Assembly: GCA_027483665.1 (NCBI GenBank)
Contig: JAIXUC010000002.1
Location: 86,174 to 150,173 of the forward strand
Direction: 5' to 3'
Length of the DNA: 64,000 bases
Origin: Comamonadaceae bacterium
GTDB taxonomy: Bacteria > Pseudomonadota > Gammaproteobacteria > Burkholderiales > Burkholderiaceae_C
The position numbers and the translations under genes are program-made. Under the pieces are notes generated by a model. That model did no database searches, was not told where the DNA came from, and was given only the letters and a program-made list of their open reading frames with translations. Shown one piece after another: positions 36,063 through 45,199 of this stretch (position 1 is its first letter; every line of letters starts with the position of its first letter).

Positions 36063-37037
36063 ATGGCGCCATCCTTTTCGCGGCATCGCAACCCGCAACT
36101 CAACGCCCATGGCGAATTGGTTCATCTGCTGTCCATCGAAGGCCTGCCCGCCGATGTGCTAGCCCACATCCTGGACACCGCCACCAACTTCGTGAGCGTC
36201 AACGACCGCGAGGTGAAGAAGGTGCCGCTGCTGCGCGGCAAGAGCGTCTTCAACCTGTTCTTCGAGAACTCCACGCGCACGCGAACCACGTTCGAGATCG
36301 CTGCCACGCGGCTCAGCGCGGATGTCATCAACCTCGACATCGCACGTTCTTCCACGGCCAAGGGCGAGTCGCTGCTCGACACCATCGCCAACCTCTCGGC
36401 CATGGCGGCAGATTTGTTCGTGGTGCGCCACAGCGAATCGGGCGCGCCTTATCTGATTGCGCAGCACGTGGCGCCGCACGTGCACGTCATCAACGCTGGC
36501 GATGGGCGACACGCGCACCCCACGCAAGCGCTGTTGGACATGTACACCATTCGCCACTACAAGCACGACTTCCGTGCGCTCACGGTGGCTATCGTGGGCG
36601 ATGTGCTGCACTCGCGGGTGGCGCGCTCCGACATCCACGCGCTCACCACCTTGGGCTGCGCCGAAGTGCGCGTGGTGGGCCCGCGCACCTTGGTGCCTGC
36701 CGACATGGCGCCCATGGGCGTGCGCGTGTGCCACAACCTGGAAGAGGGCCTGCGCGATTGCGACGTGGTCATCATGCTGCGGCTGCAGAACGAACGCATG
36801 AGCGGCGCGCTGCTGCCCTCGGCGCAGGAGTACTTCAAGAGCTTCGGCCTGACGCCTGAGAAGCTGCGTTGGGCCAAGCCAGACGCCATCGTCATGCACC
36901 CAGGCCCGATCAACCGCGGTGTGGAGATCGACTCGGCGGTGGTCGACGGGCAGCAGAGCGTGATCTTGCCGCAGGTGAGTTTTGGTATTGCCGTGCGCAT
37001 GGCGGTGATGGGCATCGTGGCAGGTAACGACGCATGA
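36063..37037 (+). CDS. pyrB: Aspartate carbamoyltransferase catalytic subunit PyrB
   Basis: 324 aa from ATG 36063. The carbamoyl-phosphate site is [13 protein letters not shown], followed by [27 protein letters not shown] and [13 protein letters not shown]. The N-terminal arm is a little longer than in E. coli PyrB and no pyrI is present, which fits class A enzymes that assemble with a PyrC' subunit. It catalyses the committed step of pyrimidine synthesis. The following gene encodes the inactive dihydroorotase-like partner. Confidence 0.96.
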   Translation: MAPSFSRHRNPQLNAHGELVHLLSIEGLPADVLAHILDTATNFVSVNDREVKKVPLLRGKSVFNLFFENSTRTRTTFEIAATRLSADVINLDIARSSTAKGESLLDTIANLSAMAADLFVVRHSESGAPYLIAQHVAPHVHVINAGDGRHAHPTQALLDMYTIRHYKHDFRALTVAIVGDVLHSRVARSDIHALTTLGCAEVRVVGPRTLVPADMAPMGVRVCHNLEEGLRDCDVVIMLRLQNERMSGALLPSAQEYFKSFGLTPEKLRWAKPDAIVMHPGPINRGVEIDSAVVDGQQSVILPQVSFGIAVRMAVMGIVAGNDA

Positions 37038-37068
37038 ACACACCTGCACGCTGCACGGGAGAGCACGC

Positions 37069-38388
37069 ATGAACATCCTCATCCAGGGCGGACGCCTGAT
37101 CGACCCTGCAAGCGGTCTGGACGCGCCCGGCGACTTGGCTTTGGCCAGTGGCCGCATCCTGGCCATTGGGCAAGCGCCGCCAGACTTTTCAGCAGAGCGA
37201 ACCATCGATGCGTCGGGCTGCGTCGTCATGCCCGGTTTGGTCGACCTGGCCGTTCGGCTGCGTGAACCCGGGCAAGAGCACGCGCGCATGTTGGAAGGCG
37301 AGATGGCCGCTGCCGTGGCCGGTGGCGTCACCAGCGTGGTCTGCCCGCCCGACACCGACCCGGTGCTAGATGAGCCCGGTTTGGTCGAGATGCTGCGATT
37401 TCGGGCTGAACGCCAGCACCAGTCGCGCGTGTTCCCCTTGGGCGCGCTCACCCGCAACCTGCGCGGCGAGGTCTTGACCGAAATGGTGCAACTTACGCAG
37501 GCTGGTTGCGTGGGGTTTTCTCAGGCAGACACGCCCTTGCTCAACGCCCTGGTGCTGCACCGTGCGCTGCAATACGCAGCCACCTTTGGCTACACCACTT
37601 GGCTGCGTCCGCTGGACGCGCACTTGGGCACAGGCGTGGTAGCCAGCGGCCCGCTGGCCACGCGCATGGGCTTGAGCGGCGTACCCGCGGCTGCCGAGAC
37701 CATTGCGCTGCACACCATCTTCGAGTTGATGCGCGCACAGCGCAGTGCCGGGCCGGGTGCGCGTGTTCACCTGTGCCGCCTGAGCAGCGCAGCCGGCGTG
37801 GCGCTGGTGCGCCAAGCCAAGGCTGAAGGATTGCCCGTGAGCTGCGATGTGAGCATCAACTCGCTGTGCCTGACCGACATGGACATTGGCTTCTTTGACA
37901 GCCGCGCGCGCCTGAACCCACCGTTGCGCCAAGCACGCGACCGCGACGCGCTGCGCGAAGCCCTGGCCGACGGCACCATCGACGCGCTGGTCTCCGACCA
38001 CAACCCGGTGGACGACGACGCCAAGACCTTGCCGTTCGCAGAAGCCGAGGCCGGTGCCACGGGCTTGGAGCTGCTGCTGGGTGTGGCTTGCCGCTGGGCT
38101 CAAGAGCAAGGTTTGCCACTGGCACAAGCTTTGGGCAGCGTCACGCACCGACCGGTGCAGGTGCTGGGTGGCGCTTTGGGCAGCTTGCAGGCCAGCTTGG
38201 GACGGCTGGTGGAAGGCGGCGTGGCCGATGTGTGCGTGTTCGACCCGCAATCGCGATGGCGGGTGAGCGCCGAGGCCTTGCGCAGCCACGGGCACCACAC
38301 GCCGTTTCTGGGGCAAGAGCTGCCAGGTCGGGTGCGCGCCACTTTGGTTGGTGGCGTGGTGGCTTACAGCGCAGCCGAGGGTTCGTGA
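37069..38388 (+). CDS. pyrC: Dihydroorotase-like PyrC' (probably non-catalytic ATCase subunit)
   Basis: 439 aa, amidohydrolase fold. The metal-binding HxH that follows the first barrel strand in active class I dihydroorotases is replaced. The segment is PGLVDLAVRLREPG, with Ala61 and Arg63 where histidines are required. The later SCDVSINSLCLTD region also lacks the usual histidine pair, although VSDHNP keeps the Asp-His. This matches the PyrC' protein of pseudomonads, which stabilises aspartate carbamoyltransferase rather than catalysing. An active dihydroorotase must be encoded elsewhere. The gene is 31 bp after pyrB. Confidence 0.92.
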   Translation: MNILIQGGRLIDPASGLDAPGDLALASGRILAIGQAPPDFSAERTIDASGCVVMPGLVDLAVRLREPGQEHARMLEGEMAAAVAGGVTSVVCPPDTDPVLDEPGLVEMLRFRAERQHQSRVFPLGALTRNLRGEVLTEMVQLTQAGCVGFSQADTPLLNALVLHRALQYAATFGYTTWLRPLDAHLGTGVVASGPLATRMGLSGVPAAAETIALHTIFELMRAQRSAGPGARVHLCRLSSAAGVALVRQAKAEGLPVSCDVSINSLCLTDMDIGFFDSRARLNPPLRQARDRDALREALADGTIDALVSDHNPVDDDAKTLPFAEAEAGATGLELLLGVACRWAQEQGLPLAQALGSVTHRPVQVLGGALGSLQASLGRLVEGGVADVCVFDPQSRWRVSAEALRSHGHHTPFLGQELPGRVRATLVGGVVAYSAAEGS

Positions 38389-38407
38389 GCGCCGGGCGGG
38401 TGGTTCT

Positions 38408-39208
38408 GTGAGTAGCCGCCTGCGCGGGCTGGGAGGTGGCCGCCTGCGCGTGTTTAGAAGTGGCCGCCTGCGCGGCGTGGCCCGTTTGCTGGCCACGCTG
38501 GCGCACATCCTGCGCGGCTTGTGGATCATCCGCAGGCATTTCCCGCGCATGGATGAAGCCACCCGGGCCAAGACGGTGCAAGCTTGGGCACAGCAGGCTC
38601 TGTCGGTGATGGGCATTGGTTTGGAAGTGCAGGGCGCCCCACCGGCCACCGGCCCCGTTCTGTTGGTGGCCAACCACATCTCTTGGCTGGACATCCTGGT
38701 GGTGCACGCCACCGGGCACTGCCGCTTTGTGTCCAAGTCGGATGTGCGCGATTGGCCCTTGATCGGCTCACTTGCCACAGCCGCCGGCACGCTCTACATC
38801 GAGCGTGAAAGCCGGCGCGATGCGCTGCGCGTGGTGCACCAGATGGCGGCCAGCCTGCAAGCCGCTGAAGTGTTGGCAGTGTTTCCAGAAGGCACCACCA
38901 GCGACGGTCAAACGCTGTTGCCCTTTCACGCCAATTTGCTGCAGGCGGCTGTGGCGACCCATGCGCCAGCACAGCCGGTGTCGATCGACTACGTCGATTG
39001 CGCCACCGGCCTGCGCAGCCCAGCCCCGATCTACGTGGGCGATGACACCTTGGTGGCCAGCCTCTGGCGAACGCTCAGCGCCAGCGCCATCACGGCGCAG
39101 GTGCGTTTTGGCAAGCCGGAGCTCGCTCAAGGCCGTGAACGACGCGCTTGGTCGGTCGATTTGCGCCAGCGCGTACTGGCTCTGCGTGAGGGTGGCGAGC
39201 TGCTGTGA
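38408..39208 (+). CDS. plsC: 1-acyl-sn-glycerol-3-phosphate acyltransferase (PlsC family)
   Basis: 266 aa from a GTG start at 38408. Upstream codons in this frame lie inside pyrC'. The acyltransferase motif NHISWLD gives His90 and Asp95, and the second block FPEGTTSDGQTLLPF provides the glycerol-phosphate binding signature. An N-terminal Arg/Gly-rich stretch precedes the hydrophobic anchor around residues 22-41. It transfers an acyl chain to lysophosphatidate or a related lysophospholipid. It follows pyrC' by 19 bp, probably in the same operon, and converges on the ATPase gene. Confidence 0.9.
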   Translation: MSSRLRGLGGGRLRVFRSGRLRGVARLLATLAHILRGLWIIRRHFPRMDEATRAKTVQAWAQQALSVMGIGLEVQGAPPATGPVLLVANHISWLDILVVHATGHCRFVSKSDVRDWPLIGSLATAAGTLYIERESRRDALRVVHQMAASLQAAEVLAVFPEGTTSDGQTLLPFHANLLQAAVATHAPAQPVSIDYVDCATGLRSPAPIYVGDDTLVASLWRTLSASAITAQVRFGKPELAQGRERRAWSVDLRQRVLALREGGELL

Positions 39209-39237
39209 GTCGCCCGGCGGTCAGGCCAGTGCTGATT

Positions 39238-40473
39238 TCAGACCGCGCTGGTGCTGGCAGCCGTGATGGGCTGCTTTGAAGTGGCCTGCGCGCCAAGGGC
39301 CGACGGCATGGCCACGGTGCGCTCGGCAGGGTCTGCAGGCGCTGCGCCCAAGGTGCAAGGCATTTGGCACATGCCAGAGCCGTTTTCAGGGCAAGCGCGC
39401 TGAAACGTCACCACGTGGTCGACCTCGGCCCGAATGCCAATCCACTCGCCCACTTTGTGATCGTGGTGACTGGGAACGTGTGCCATCAGGGGCTGACCGC
39501 CTTCGAGCTGCAGCGAGTAGAGAAACTCGGAGCCGCGGAAAGCTTTGCGCACGATTTGCGCTTTGACCGGCGCCAGATCGTCGTGGACGATGTCGTCGGC
39601 GCGCAGCAGCACTTCGCAGCTGGAGGTTTGCGCGGTGCAGGCTCGGGGTGACTGGTGCAGGTCGGTCAGCGGGCCGAGTGGCGTGTCCACCACCACCTGG
39701 CCATTGCGCTCGTGCACCGTGGCTGGGGCAAACACACCGTGCCCGATGAAGTCGGCCACAAAGCGCGTGGCCGGGCGGTGGTAGAGCGTGTAGGCATCGG
39801 CCCATTGGTGCAGATGGCCCTGGTTCATGACGCCAATCACATCCCCAATGGCAAAGGCTTCCATTTGGTCGTGGGTCACAAACAGCGCCGTGGCTTGCGC
39901 CGCTTTCAAGATGCCGCGCACTTCGTGGGCCAAGCGCTCGCGCAGGTCTACATCCAAATTGGAAAAAGGCTCGTCGAGCAGCAGCAAACGGGGTTGTGGT
40001 GCCAGCGCCCGCGCCAGCGCCACGCGCTGCTGCTGGCCGCCAGATAGTTCGTGTGGAAAGCGCGCTTCGCTGCCGCCCAAGCCCACCAAGCGCAGCACTT
40101 CGGCCACACGCGCTGCGCGCCCGGCGCGCGGCCATGCGTGCAGGCCGAATGCCACGTTGCGGCCCACGTCGAGGTGCGGAAACAGTGCGTAGTCCTGAAA
40201 CACCATGCCCACGCGCCGCTGTTCAGGCGGCATCAAGCGCCCAGGCTCGCTCACCACGTCTGCGCCCAAGCTGATGCGCCCCTGAAAAACAGGCTCCAGG
40301 CCAGCCACAGCGCGCAGCAAAGTGGTCTTGCCGCAGCCTGAGGGCCCGATCAGCACGCCAATGTCGCCCGGTGCAAGACCCAGCGACACGTCGGTGACGG
40401 CGTCGGCCACACCGGTACCGGTGGCGGCTTTGTCGCCGTAGCGCACGCTCAGGTGTTCGATCTGTAGAAACAT
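39238..40473 (-). CDS. ABC transporter ATP-binding protein, ferric-iron (FbpC) type
   Basis: 411 aa from ATG 40473. Walker A is GPSGCGKTTLL, the signature LSGGQQQRVALARAL, Walker B LLLLDEPFSNLD, and the H loop VTHDQ. A C-terminal TOBE-like region (~280-355) matches Fe(3+)/thiamine/phosphonate-type importers. The last ~55 residues form an unusual tail with three cysteines (Cys361, 369, 373) in CPENGSGMCQMPC, then a low-complexity end. It is divergent from the permease gene and no periplasmic binding protein gene is nearby. Confidence 0.88.
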   Translation of the reverse strand: MFLQIEHLSVRYGDKAATGTGVADAVTDVSLGLAPGDIGVLIGPSGCGKTTLLRAVAGLEPVFQGRISLGADVVSEPGRLMPPEQRRVGMVFQDYALFPHLDVGRNVAFGLHAWPRAGRAARVAEVLRLVGLGGSEARFPHELSGGQQQRVALARALAPQPRLLLLDEPFSNLDVDLRERLAHEVRGILKAAQATALFVTHDQMEAFAIGDVIGVMNQGHLHQWADAYTLYHRPATRFVADFIGHGVFAPATVHERNGQVVVDTPLGPLTDLHQSPRACTAQTSSCEVLLRADDIVHDDLAPVKAQIVRKAFRGSEFLYSLQLEGGQPLMAHVPSHHDHKVGEWIGIRAEVDHVVTFQRACPENGSGMCQMPCTLGAAPADPAERTVAMPSALGAQATSKQPITAASTSAV

Positions 40474-40490
40474 CAACTCTAATTCTAGAT

Positions 40491-40509
40491 GCCTACAATT
40501 CGCATTCGC
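40491..40509. promoter_or_regulatory. Possible Fur box between the divergent ABC importer genes
   Basis: Read on the minus strand the site starts with two direct GCGAAT hexamers, like the GATAAT hexamers of the Fur consensus (about 10 of 19 positions agree). Minus-strand TAGAAT (40482-40487) sits beside it, 8 nt from the ATPase start, and plus-strand TACAAT (40494-40499) overlaps it. The call is by eye. Confidence 0.35.
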
Positions 40510-40612
40510 TTTTTGAGGTGCTCTGCCCGCCCGGGCGACCCGGCGCACCGACCTCCTCGTCCACATCCTTGCCACTGCCAGCACAGCGCTCCCCCGCGCG
40601 ACGAATTCCCCG

Positions 40613-42316
40613 ATGAGTTTGGAGAACCAGAACCCGTCCAGCTTCAAGTGGCCACCTGTGGCCGGGGTGCGCGGCGCACGGGGCTTGCCCAGTCGACTGG
40701 GCCGGGCCGTGCTGGTTTTGCTGGTGGCCCTGTTGCTGTTGCCGGTACTGGCGGTGGTCGGCTCGTGGCTGTCTTGGGACGCCTCGGCCCTCTCGATCTG
40801 GCGTGAATTGGCGGGCACCGTGCTGCCCGGCTACGTGGCGACCACCCTGTGGTTGTGCCTATGGGTGGCCCTGGGCACGGTGCTGGTGGGCGCTGGCACT
40901 GCAGTGCTGGTTGGCCTGTTCGATTTTCCGGGGCGGCGTTGGTTCGAGTGGCTGCTGCTGCTGCCGCTTGCCATGCCGGCGTACGTGGTGGCTTACGGCT
41001 ACACCGACTTTTTCCAATTCAGTGGTCCGCTGCAAACCGGGCTGCGCGCGGCTTTCGGCCCGCAGGGCTGGTTGTGGCCGCTGGGTCTGCAAGGTCGCCT
41101 GTTGCCAGAGATTCGCAGCGTCGGCGGCGCCGCCTGGGTTTTCAGCTTTGCGCTTTACCCGTACGTCTACCTGCTGGTGCGCACTGCACTCACCGAGCGC
41201 GGCGTACACCTGATGGAGGCTGCCCGGATGCTCGGGGCGCCCATGGGTCGGCGCCTCTGGTCAGTGGCCCTGCCGCTGACGCGCCCGGCCATGGCCGCTG
41301 GCCTGGCGCTGGCATTGATGGAAACACTGGCCGACTTCGGGGTGTCGAGCTACTTCGGCATCCAAACCTTCACCACCGGCATTTACAAAGCCTGGTTGTC
41401 CATGGACAACCGCGTGGCTGCGGCGCAGCTGGCCACCTTGTTGCTGGCCGTGGTCGCCCTGCTTTTGTGGCTGGAGTCCAGGGCGCAGGCCCGCATGCGT
41501 TTTGCCACTTCACGCGGGGCTGCTGGGCGTCCAGTCGGCGCTCCCCTGCAGTTGCGGGGTCGATCCGCAGCCTTGGCCGTATTGGCTTGCAGCCTGCCGG
41601 TGTTGGCTGGTTTTGTGGCTCCAGTGCTGTTCATGCTGCGACCCCTGTTTTCGGATTGGGAGACCTTGCCCTGGTCGCGTTTTGTGCAGTGGACGTTCAA
41701 CAGCGTCAGCCTGGGCGCTGGCACGGCGCTGTTGGCCGTGGCTTTGGCAGCTGCTTTGGCTTTTGCCTCGCGCACCCAGGCCAGCCGGTTGACGCGGGGC
41801 GTGGTGCAGCTGGCGGGTCTGGGCTATGCCGTGCCGGGCGCGGTCATCGTGGTGGGCTTGTTGCTGCCCCTGGGCTGGTTGCAGGCGGTGGCCCCGGCCA
41901 GCGGCGCAGGGGTGTGGCTCACGGCCACGGTGGCGGGCTTGATTTGGGCGTACCTGGTGCGCTTTTGCGCCGTGGCTTTGCAGTCGGTGCAAAGCGGCTA
42001 CGCGCGCATGCCCATCACCCTCGACGACTCGGCGCGCATGCTGGGGCGCAGTGGCTGGACTTTGTGGAGCGCGGTTCACGCGCCCTTGCTCAAGCGCTCG
42101 CTGACAGCTGCCGGCCTGCTGGTTTTTGTGGACGTGATGAAAGAACTACCCGCCACGCTGGTGCTGCGGCCCTTCAACACCGACACGCTGGCCGTGGTGG
42201 CCTACCAAATGGCGCGTGACGAACGGCTGGGCGAAGCGGCCTTGCCCTCATTGGCGCTGGTGCTGGCAGGGCTGATTCCGGTGGTGCTGCTCAGCCGCAC
42301 CTTGCGCGTGCGCTGA
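40613..42316 (+). CDS. Ferric-iron type ABC transporter permease (FbpB-like, fused double permease)
   Basis: 567 aa with about twelve membrane helices in two homologous halves. Each half holds an EAA-type loop: EAARMLGAPMGRRLWSVALPLTRPA near residue 205 and DDSARMLGRSGWTLWSAVHAPLLK near residue 475. This duplicated layout is typical of FbpB/SfuB. It would pair with the divergent ATPase. Substrate could be Fe(3+), though thiamine or phosphonate-type importers share the fold. The binding protein must be encoded elsewhere. It converges with a hypothetical gene after 25 bp. Confidence 0.88.
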   Translation: MSLENQNPSSFKWPPVAGVRGARGLPSRLGRAVLVLLVALLLLPVLAVVGSWLSWDASALSIWRELAGTVLPGYVATTLWLCLWVALGTVLVGAGTAVLVGLFDFPGRRWFEWLLLLPLAMPAYVVAYGYTDFFQFSGPLQTGLRAAFGPQGWLWPLGLQGRLLPEIRSVGGAAWVFSFALYPYVYLLVRTALTERGVHLMEAARMLGAPMGRRLWSVALPLTRPAMAAGLALALMETLADFGVSSYFGIQTFTTGIYKAWLSMDNRVAAAQLATLLLAVVALLLWLESRAQARMRFATSRGAAGRPVGAPLQLRGRSAALAVLACSLPVLAGFVAPVLFMLRPLFSDWETLPWSRFVQWTFNSVSLGAGTALLAVALAAALAFASRTQASRLTRGVVQLAGLGYAVPGAVIVVGLLLPLGWLQAVAPASGAGVWLTATVAGLIWAYLVRFCAVALQSVQSGYARMPITLDDSARMLGRSGWTLWSAVHAPLLKRSLTAAGLLVFVDVMKELPATLVLRPFNTDTLAVVAYQMARDERLGEAALPSLALVLAGLIPVVLLSRTLRVR

Positions 42317-42341
42317 ACCGCCGGGCTCCGCTGGAGCGTCC

Positions 42342-42992
42342 CTATCGCAGCTCGCCGTACTGCGTGCCGCCGATCATGATGCCGTCGTCGGACAGCGGCG
42401 CCATGTCGGACTGGTAGGTCTTCTCGCCCACATGAACCGCTGGCGGGCGCATGCCTTTTTCCAAGGCCGCCATGAATGCTGCTGCCTCGTCCTGGCTGAC
42501 CGGCTGAAACTGGTTACGAGAGAGAGCGGCCCCGCCCTGTCTCGAGGCAGTGGCTGGCAACTGCCCTGACTGCACGGCCTGTGCCAAAGAAGGCGAATCA
42601 CCGCGACGGCTCTGGCGCTCAAACACATTCACTTCGTCGTTGGTGCGCCAGTACATGCCCATCACGACCAAACCATAGCGGTCGTAGGCGCTCTTTTTGA
42701 TCATGGCTTCGATGCCGCCAAAGCCCCGAATGGGGCTGCTGCGCCCCACCGCGAAGCTCTGCGCCACGTCCACCATCACGACGTAGCGATGGCCTCGGTC
42801 GTCTACCCGGCTGACCTTGAACTTGTACATGCCCGAGAGGACTTCCAGCGTGGCCATGCTCTCGCGCACCGAGCGGTAGAGCATTTCGCGGCGCCAGGCC
42901 ATGCGCTCTTCGAGGTCCATGTGCGCGACAACCGCTCCGATGTCGGTCGGCCCGGCATCGCGCTGGAACAAACGCCGCAAGATTGCAAACAT
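42342..42992 (-). CDS. Conserved hypothetical protein
   Basis: 216 aa, soluble and without signal peptide. The central region (MYKFKVSRVDDRGHRYVVMVDVA, ~55-75) looks like a beta-rich domain, followed by a Gln/Ala-rich linker and a C-terminal GEKTYQSDMAPLSDDGIMIGGTQYG. I do not recognise a named family, although proteins of this look are common in Comamonadaceae. The gene is monocistronic between the iron permease and tRNA-Arg. Confidence 0.7.
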   Translation of the reverse strand: MFAILRRLFQRDAGPTDIGAVVAHMDLEERMAWRREMLYRSVRESMATLEVLSGMYKFKVSRVDDRGHRYVVMVDVAQSFAVGRSSPIRGFGGIEAMIKKSAYDRYGLVVMGMYWRTNDEVNVFERQSRRGDSPSLAQAVQSGQLPATASRQGGAALSRNQFQPVSQDEAAAFMAALEKGMRPPAVHVGEKTYQSDMAPLSDDGIMIGGTQYGELR

Positions 42993-43079
42993 GGTGTTTC
43001 CCCGTGGCTGCTACCGATAGCCGCAATGTATAGCCAAAGTCGGGGAGCGCGTGGCGGTGCGCGCGCGCTGGCGTCAGCA

Positions 43080-43154
43080 TGGTCCCACCGACAGGAATCG
43101 AACCTGTATCTGGCGCTTAGGAGGCACCCGTTCTATCCATTGAACTACGGCGGG
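43080..43154 (-). tRNA. tRNA-Arg (anticodon CCU)
   Basis: 75 nt with encoded CCA. The acceptor is CCCGCCG/CGGTGGG (one G-T pair), the D arm GTTC...GAAC, the anticodon stem GGTGC/GCGCC with loop CTCCTAA, and the T arm ACAGG-TTCGATT-CCTGT. A minus-strand TAGAAT at 43186-43181 is a possible -10 box about 27 bp upstream. Confidence 0.95.
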
Positions 43155-43261
43155 AGGAGCCTGACCCCGAACCCCCGTGAATTCTAGGTGCCGCCTGCTG
43201 GCTCCCGCGCGCCGCGCCCGCTGCCTTGGCCACGGGTTTGGCCCCCGGGCAACGAGCACTT

Positions 43262-44545
43262 TCAGCGGCTGAGCTGGCGCATCGCGTCTTCCAGGCCCTT
43301 GAGCGTCAGCGGGTACATGCGCTGGCCCATGAGCTGCTGCACGATGTCGATGCTTTGTCGGTAGCCCCACACGCCTTGCGGCTCGGGGTTGATCCAGGCG
43401 TAGCGGGTGAAGTGGCGCGTGAGGCGTTGCAGCCACTCGGCCCCGGCTTCTTCGTTGTGGTGCTCCACGCTGCCGCCAGGCTGCAAGATCTCATAAGGGC
43501 TCATGGTGGCATCACCCACGATGATGAGCTTGTGGTCGCGCGGGTAGGTGCGCAGCAGCTCCCAGGTGGACATCTTCTCCACCGTGCGTCGGCGGTTGTT
43601 CTTCCACACAAAGTCGTAGACGCAGTTGTGGAAGTAATAGAAAGCCATGTGCTTGAACTCGGCTTTGGCCGCAGAAAACAGCGCCTCAGCCTGCGCCACG
43701 TGTTCGTCCATGGTGCCGCCCACGTCCATCAGCAGCAGCACCTTCACGTGGTTGTGCCGCTCGGGCACCATGCGGATGTCCAGCCAGCCCGCATTGGCTG
43801 CGGTGCTGCGAATGGTGTCGGGCAAGTCCAGCTCTTCGGCGCTGCCCTCACGGGCAAAACGGCGCAGTCTGCGCAGTGCCATCTTCAGGTTGCGCGTGCC
43901 CAATTCCTGGCTGTCGTCGTAGTCGCGGTAGGCGCGTTGCTCCCACACTTTCACGGCGCTCTTGCCACCACCCTTGCCGCCGATGCGGATGCCCCTCGGG
44001 TTGTAGCCGCCGTGGCCAAAGGGGGAAGTGCCGCCGGTGCCGATCCACTTGCTGCCGCCTTCATGACGGCCTGTCTGTTCTTCGAAGCGCTCTTGCAGCG
44101 TGCGCATCAGCTCGTCCCAGCCCAAGGCTTCGATCTCGGCTTTTTGCTCTGGGGTCAACTCGGACTCCAAGGTCTTGCGCAGCCAGTCTGCTGGCACATC
44201 GAGCATGTCGGCGGGCAAGCTTTGCACACCATGGAAGTAAGCGGCAAAAGCGCGGTCGAACTTGTCGAAATGGCGTTCGTCCTTCACCAAGATGAGACGG
44301 CTCAGGTGGTAGAGGTCGTCGAGCGACCAAGCCGGCGCCCCGCCGCCTCCGCTCTGCGGGCCTTCTTCGCCAGCACCGCTGAGCGGTCCTACGAGCCCTG
44401 CTTGCAGCGCCTCCAGCAACACCAGATATTCCTTCACAGACACCGGCAACTTCGCTTCACGCAAGGAATAGAAAAAGCCAGACAGCACGGCGCGCCGGTT
44501 GCTTGAGTTGCCCACTTTGCCCAAGTTGCTCGCTGCCGTGCTCAT
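43262..44545 (-). CDS. VWA domain protein (CoxE-like)
   Basis: 427 aa. The N-terminal helical half (residues 1-170) is followed by a Gly-rich spacer and a VWA domain beginning VKVLLLMDVGGTMDEHV. The metal-ion site is DxGxT rather than the usual DxSxS, which may weaken metal binding. The downstream elements FYYFHNCVYDFVW and KLIIVGDATMSPYEI complete the fold. With the MoxR ATPase encoded ~650 bp upstream on the same strand it forms a MoxR-VWA pair, the type of chaperone module used for metal insertion or complex maturation. The client is unknown. Confidence 0.88.
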   Translation of the reverse strand: MSTAASNLGKVGNSSNRRAVLSGFFYSLREAKLPVSVKEYLVLLEALQAGLVGPLSGAGEEGPQSGGGGAPAWSLDDLYHLSRLILVKDERHFDKFDRAFAAYFHGVQSLPADMLDVPADWLRKTLESELTPEQKAEIEALGWDELMRTLQERFEEQTGRHEGGSKWIGTGGTSPFGHGGYNPRGIRIGGKGGGKSAVKVWEQRAYRDYDDSQELGTRNLKMALRRLRRFAREGSAEELDLPDTIRSTAANAGWLDIRMVPERHNHVKVLLLMDVGGTMDEHVAQAEALFSAAKAEFKHMAFYYFHNCVYDFVWKNNRRRTVEKMSTWELLRTYPRDHKLIIVGDATMSPYEILQPGGSVEHHNEEAGAEWLQRLTRHFTRYAWINPEPQGVWGYRQSIDIVQQLMGQRMYPLTLKGLEDAMRQLSR

Positions 44546-44548
44546 GGT

Positions 44549-45181
44549 TCAGTGTCCTGGGGATTCAGACATTCGGCTCAACTGGTGCGCCAAATGGCTG
44601 CGCACGCTGGGCCATTCGCTGGCGATGATGCTGTAGCAACAGGTGTCGCGAAGCGCGCCATGCGCATCGGGGTGGCGGTTGATCTGGTGGCTGCGCAACA
44701 CGCCGTCGAGCTTGGCGCCCAGGCGTTCGATGGCGCGGCGGCTGGCATGGTTGAAGAAGTGCGTGCGGAACTCCACGGCGATGCAGTCCAGCGCCTCGAA
44801 GGCGTGGGCCAGCAGCAGGGCTTTGGCCTCGGTGTTCAAGGGCGTGCGTTGCACCGCGCGCCGATACCAGGTGGAGCCGATCTCTACGCGCCGGTTGGCC
44901 GCGTCGATGTTCATGTAGGTGGTCATGCCGGCCACTTGCTCGGGCCTACCTCCTGCCGCCGGTGCAATGACGGCAAAGGGCAGCATGCTGGCGCTGGTCT
45001 GCAGGGCTAATCTGCGCTCGATCTCGGCGGCCATGCCCTGCGGCGTGGGAATGGCGGTGTACCAAAGACGCCAGAGCGCACCGTCGGCGACTGCTTCGCA
45101 CAAGCCGTCGTGGTGGTGCTGGCCCAGTGGCTCAAGCCGGACATGCTGTCCGGTCAGCGTGAGGGGTTCGGCAAAGGCCAT
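44549..45181 (-). CDS. GNAT family N-acetyltransferase (RimJ/RimL-like)
   Basis: 210 aa. N-terminal LTGQHVRLEPLGQHHHDGLCEAV, then VAGMTTYMNIDAANRRVEIGSTWYRRAVQRTPLNTEAKALLLAHAF covers the acetyl-CoA-binding strand and helix. The ending motif FNHASRRAIERLGAKLDGVLRSHQ is typical of RimJ/RimL-type enzymes. It probably acetylates a protein N terminus or small amine. The gene is inserted between moxR and the VWA gene, 18 bp and 3 bp from them, so the three are likely one transcript. Confidence 0.9.
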   Translation of the reverse strand: MAFAEPLTLTGQHVRLEPLGQHHHDGLCEAVADGALWRLWYTAIPTPQGMAAEIERRLALQTSASMLPFAVIAPAAGGRPEQVAGMTTYMNIDAANRRVEIGSTWYRRAVQRTPLNTEAKALLLAHAFEALDCIAVEFRTHFFNHASRRAIERLGAKLDGVLRSHQINRHPDAHGALRDTCCYSIIASEWPSVRSHLAHQLSRMSESPGH

Positions 45182-45199
45182 GGTGCGTGCTGCGGGTTT

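Noticed and set aside
43226..44506. 426-codon plus-strand frame opposite the VWA gene
   Set aside because: It is a high-GC antisense shadow. The minus-strand frame encodes a recognisable VWA protein and this one does not.
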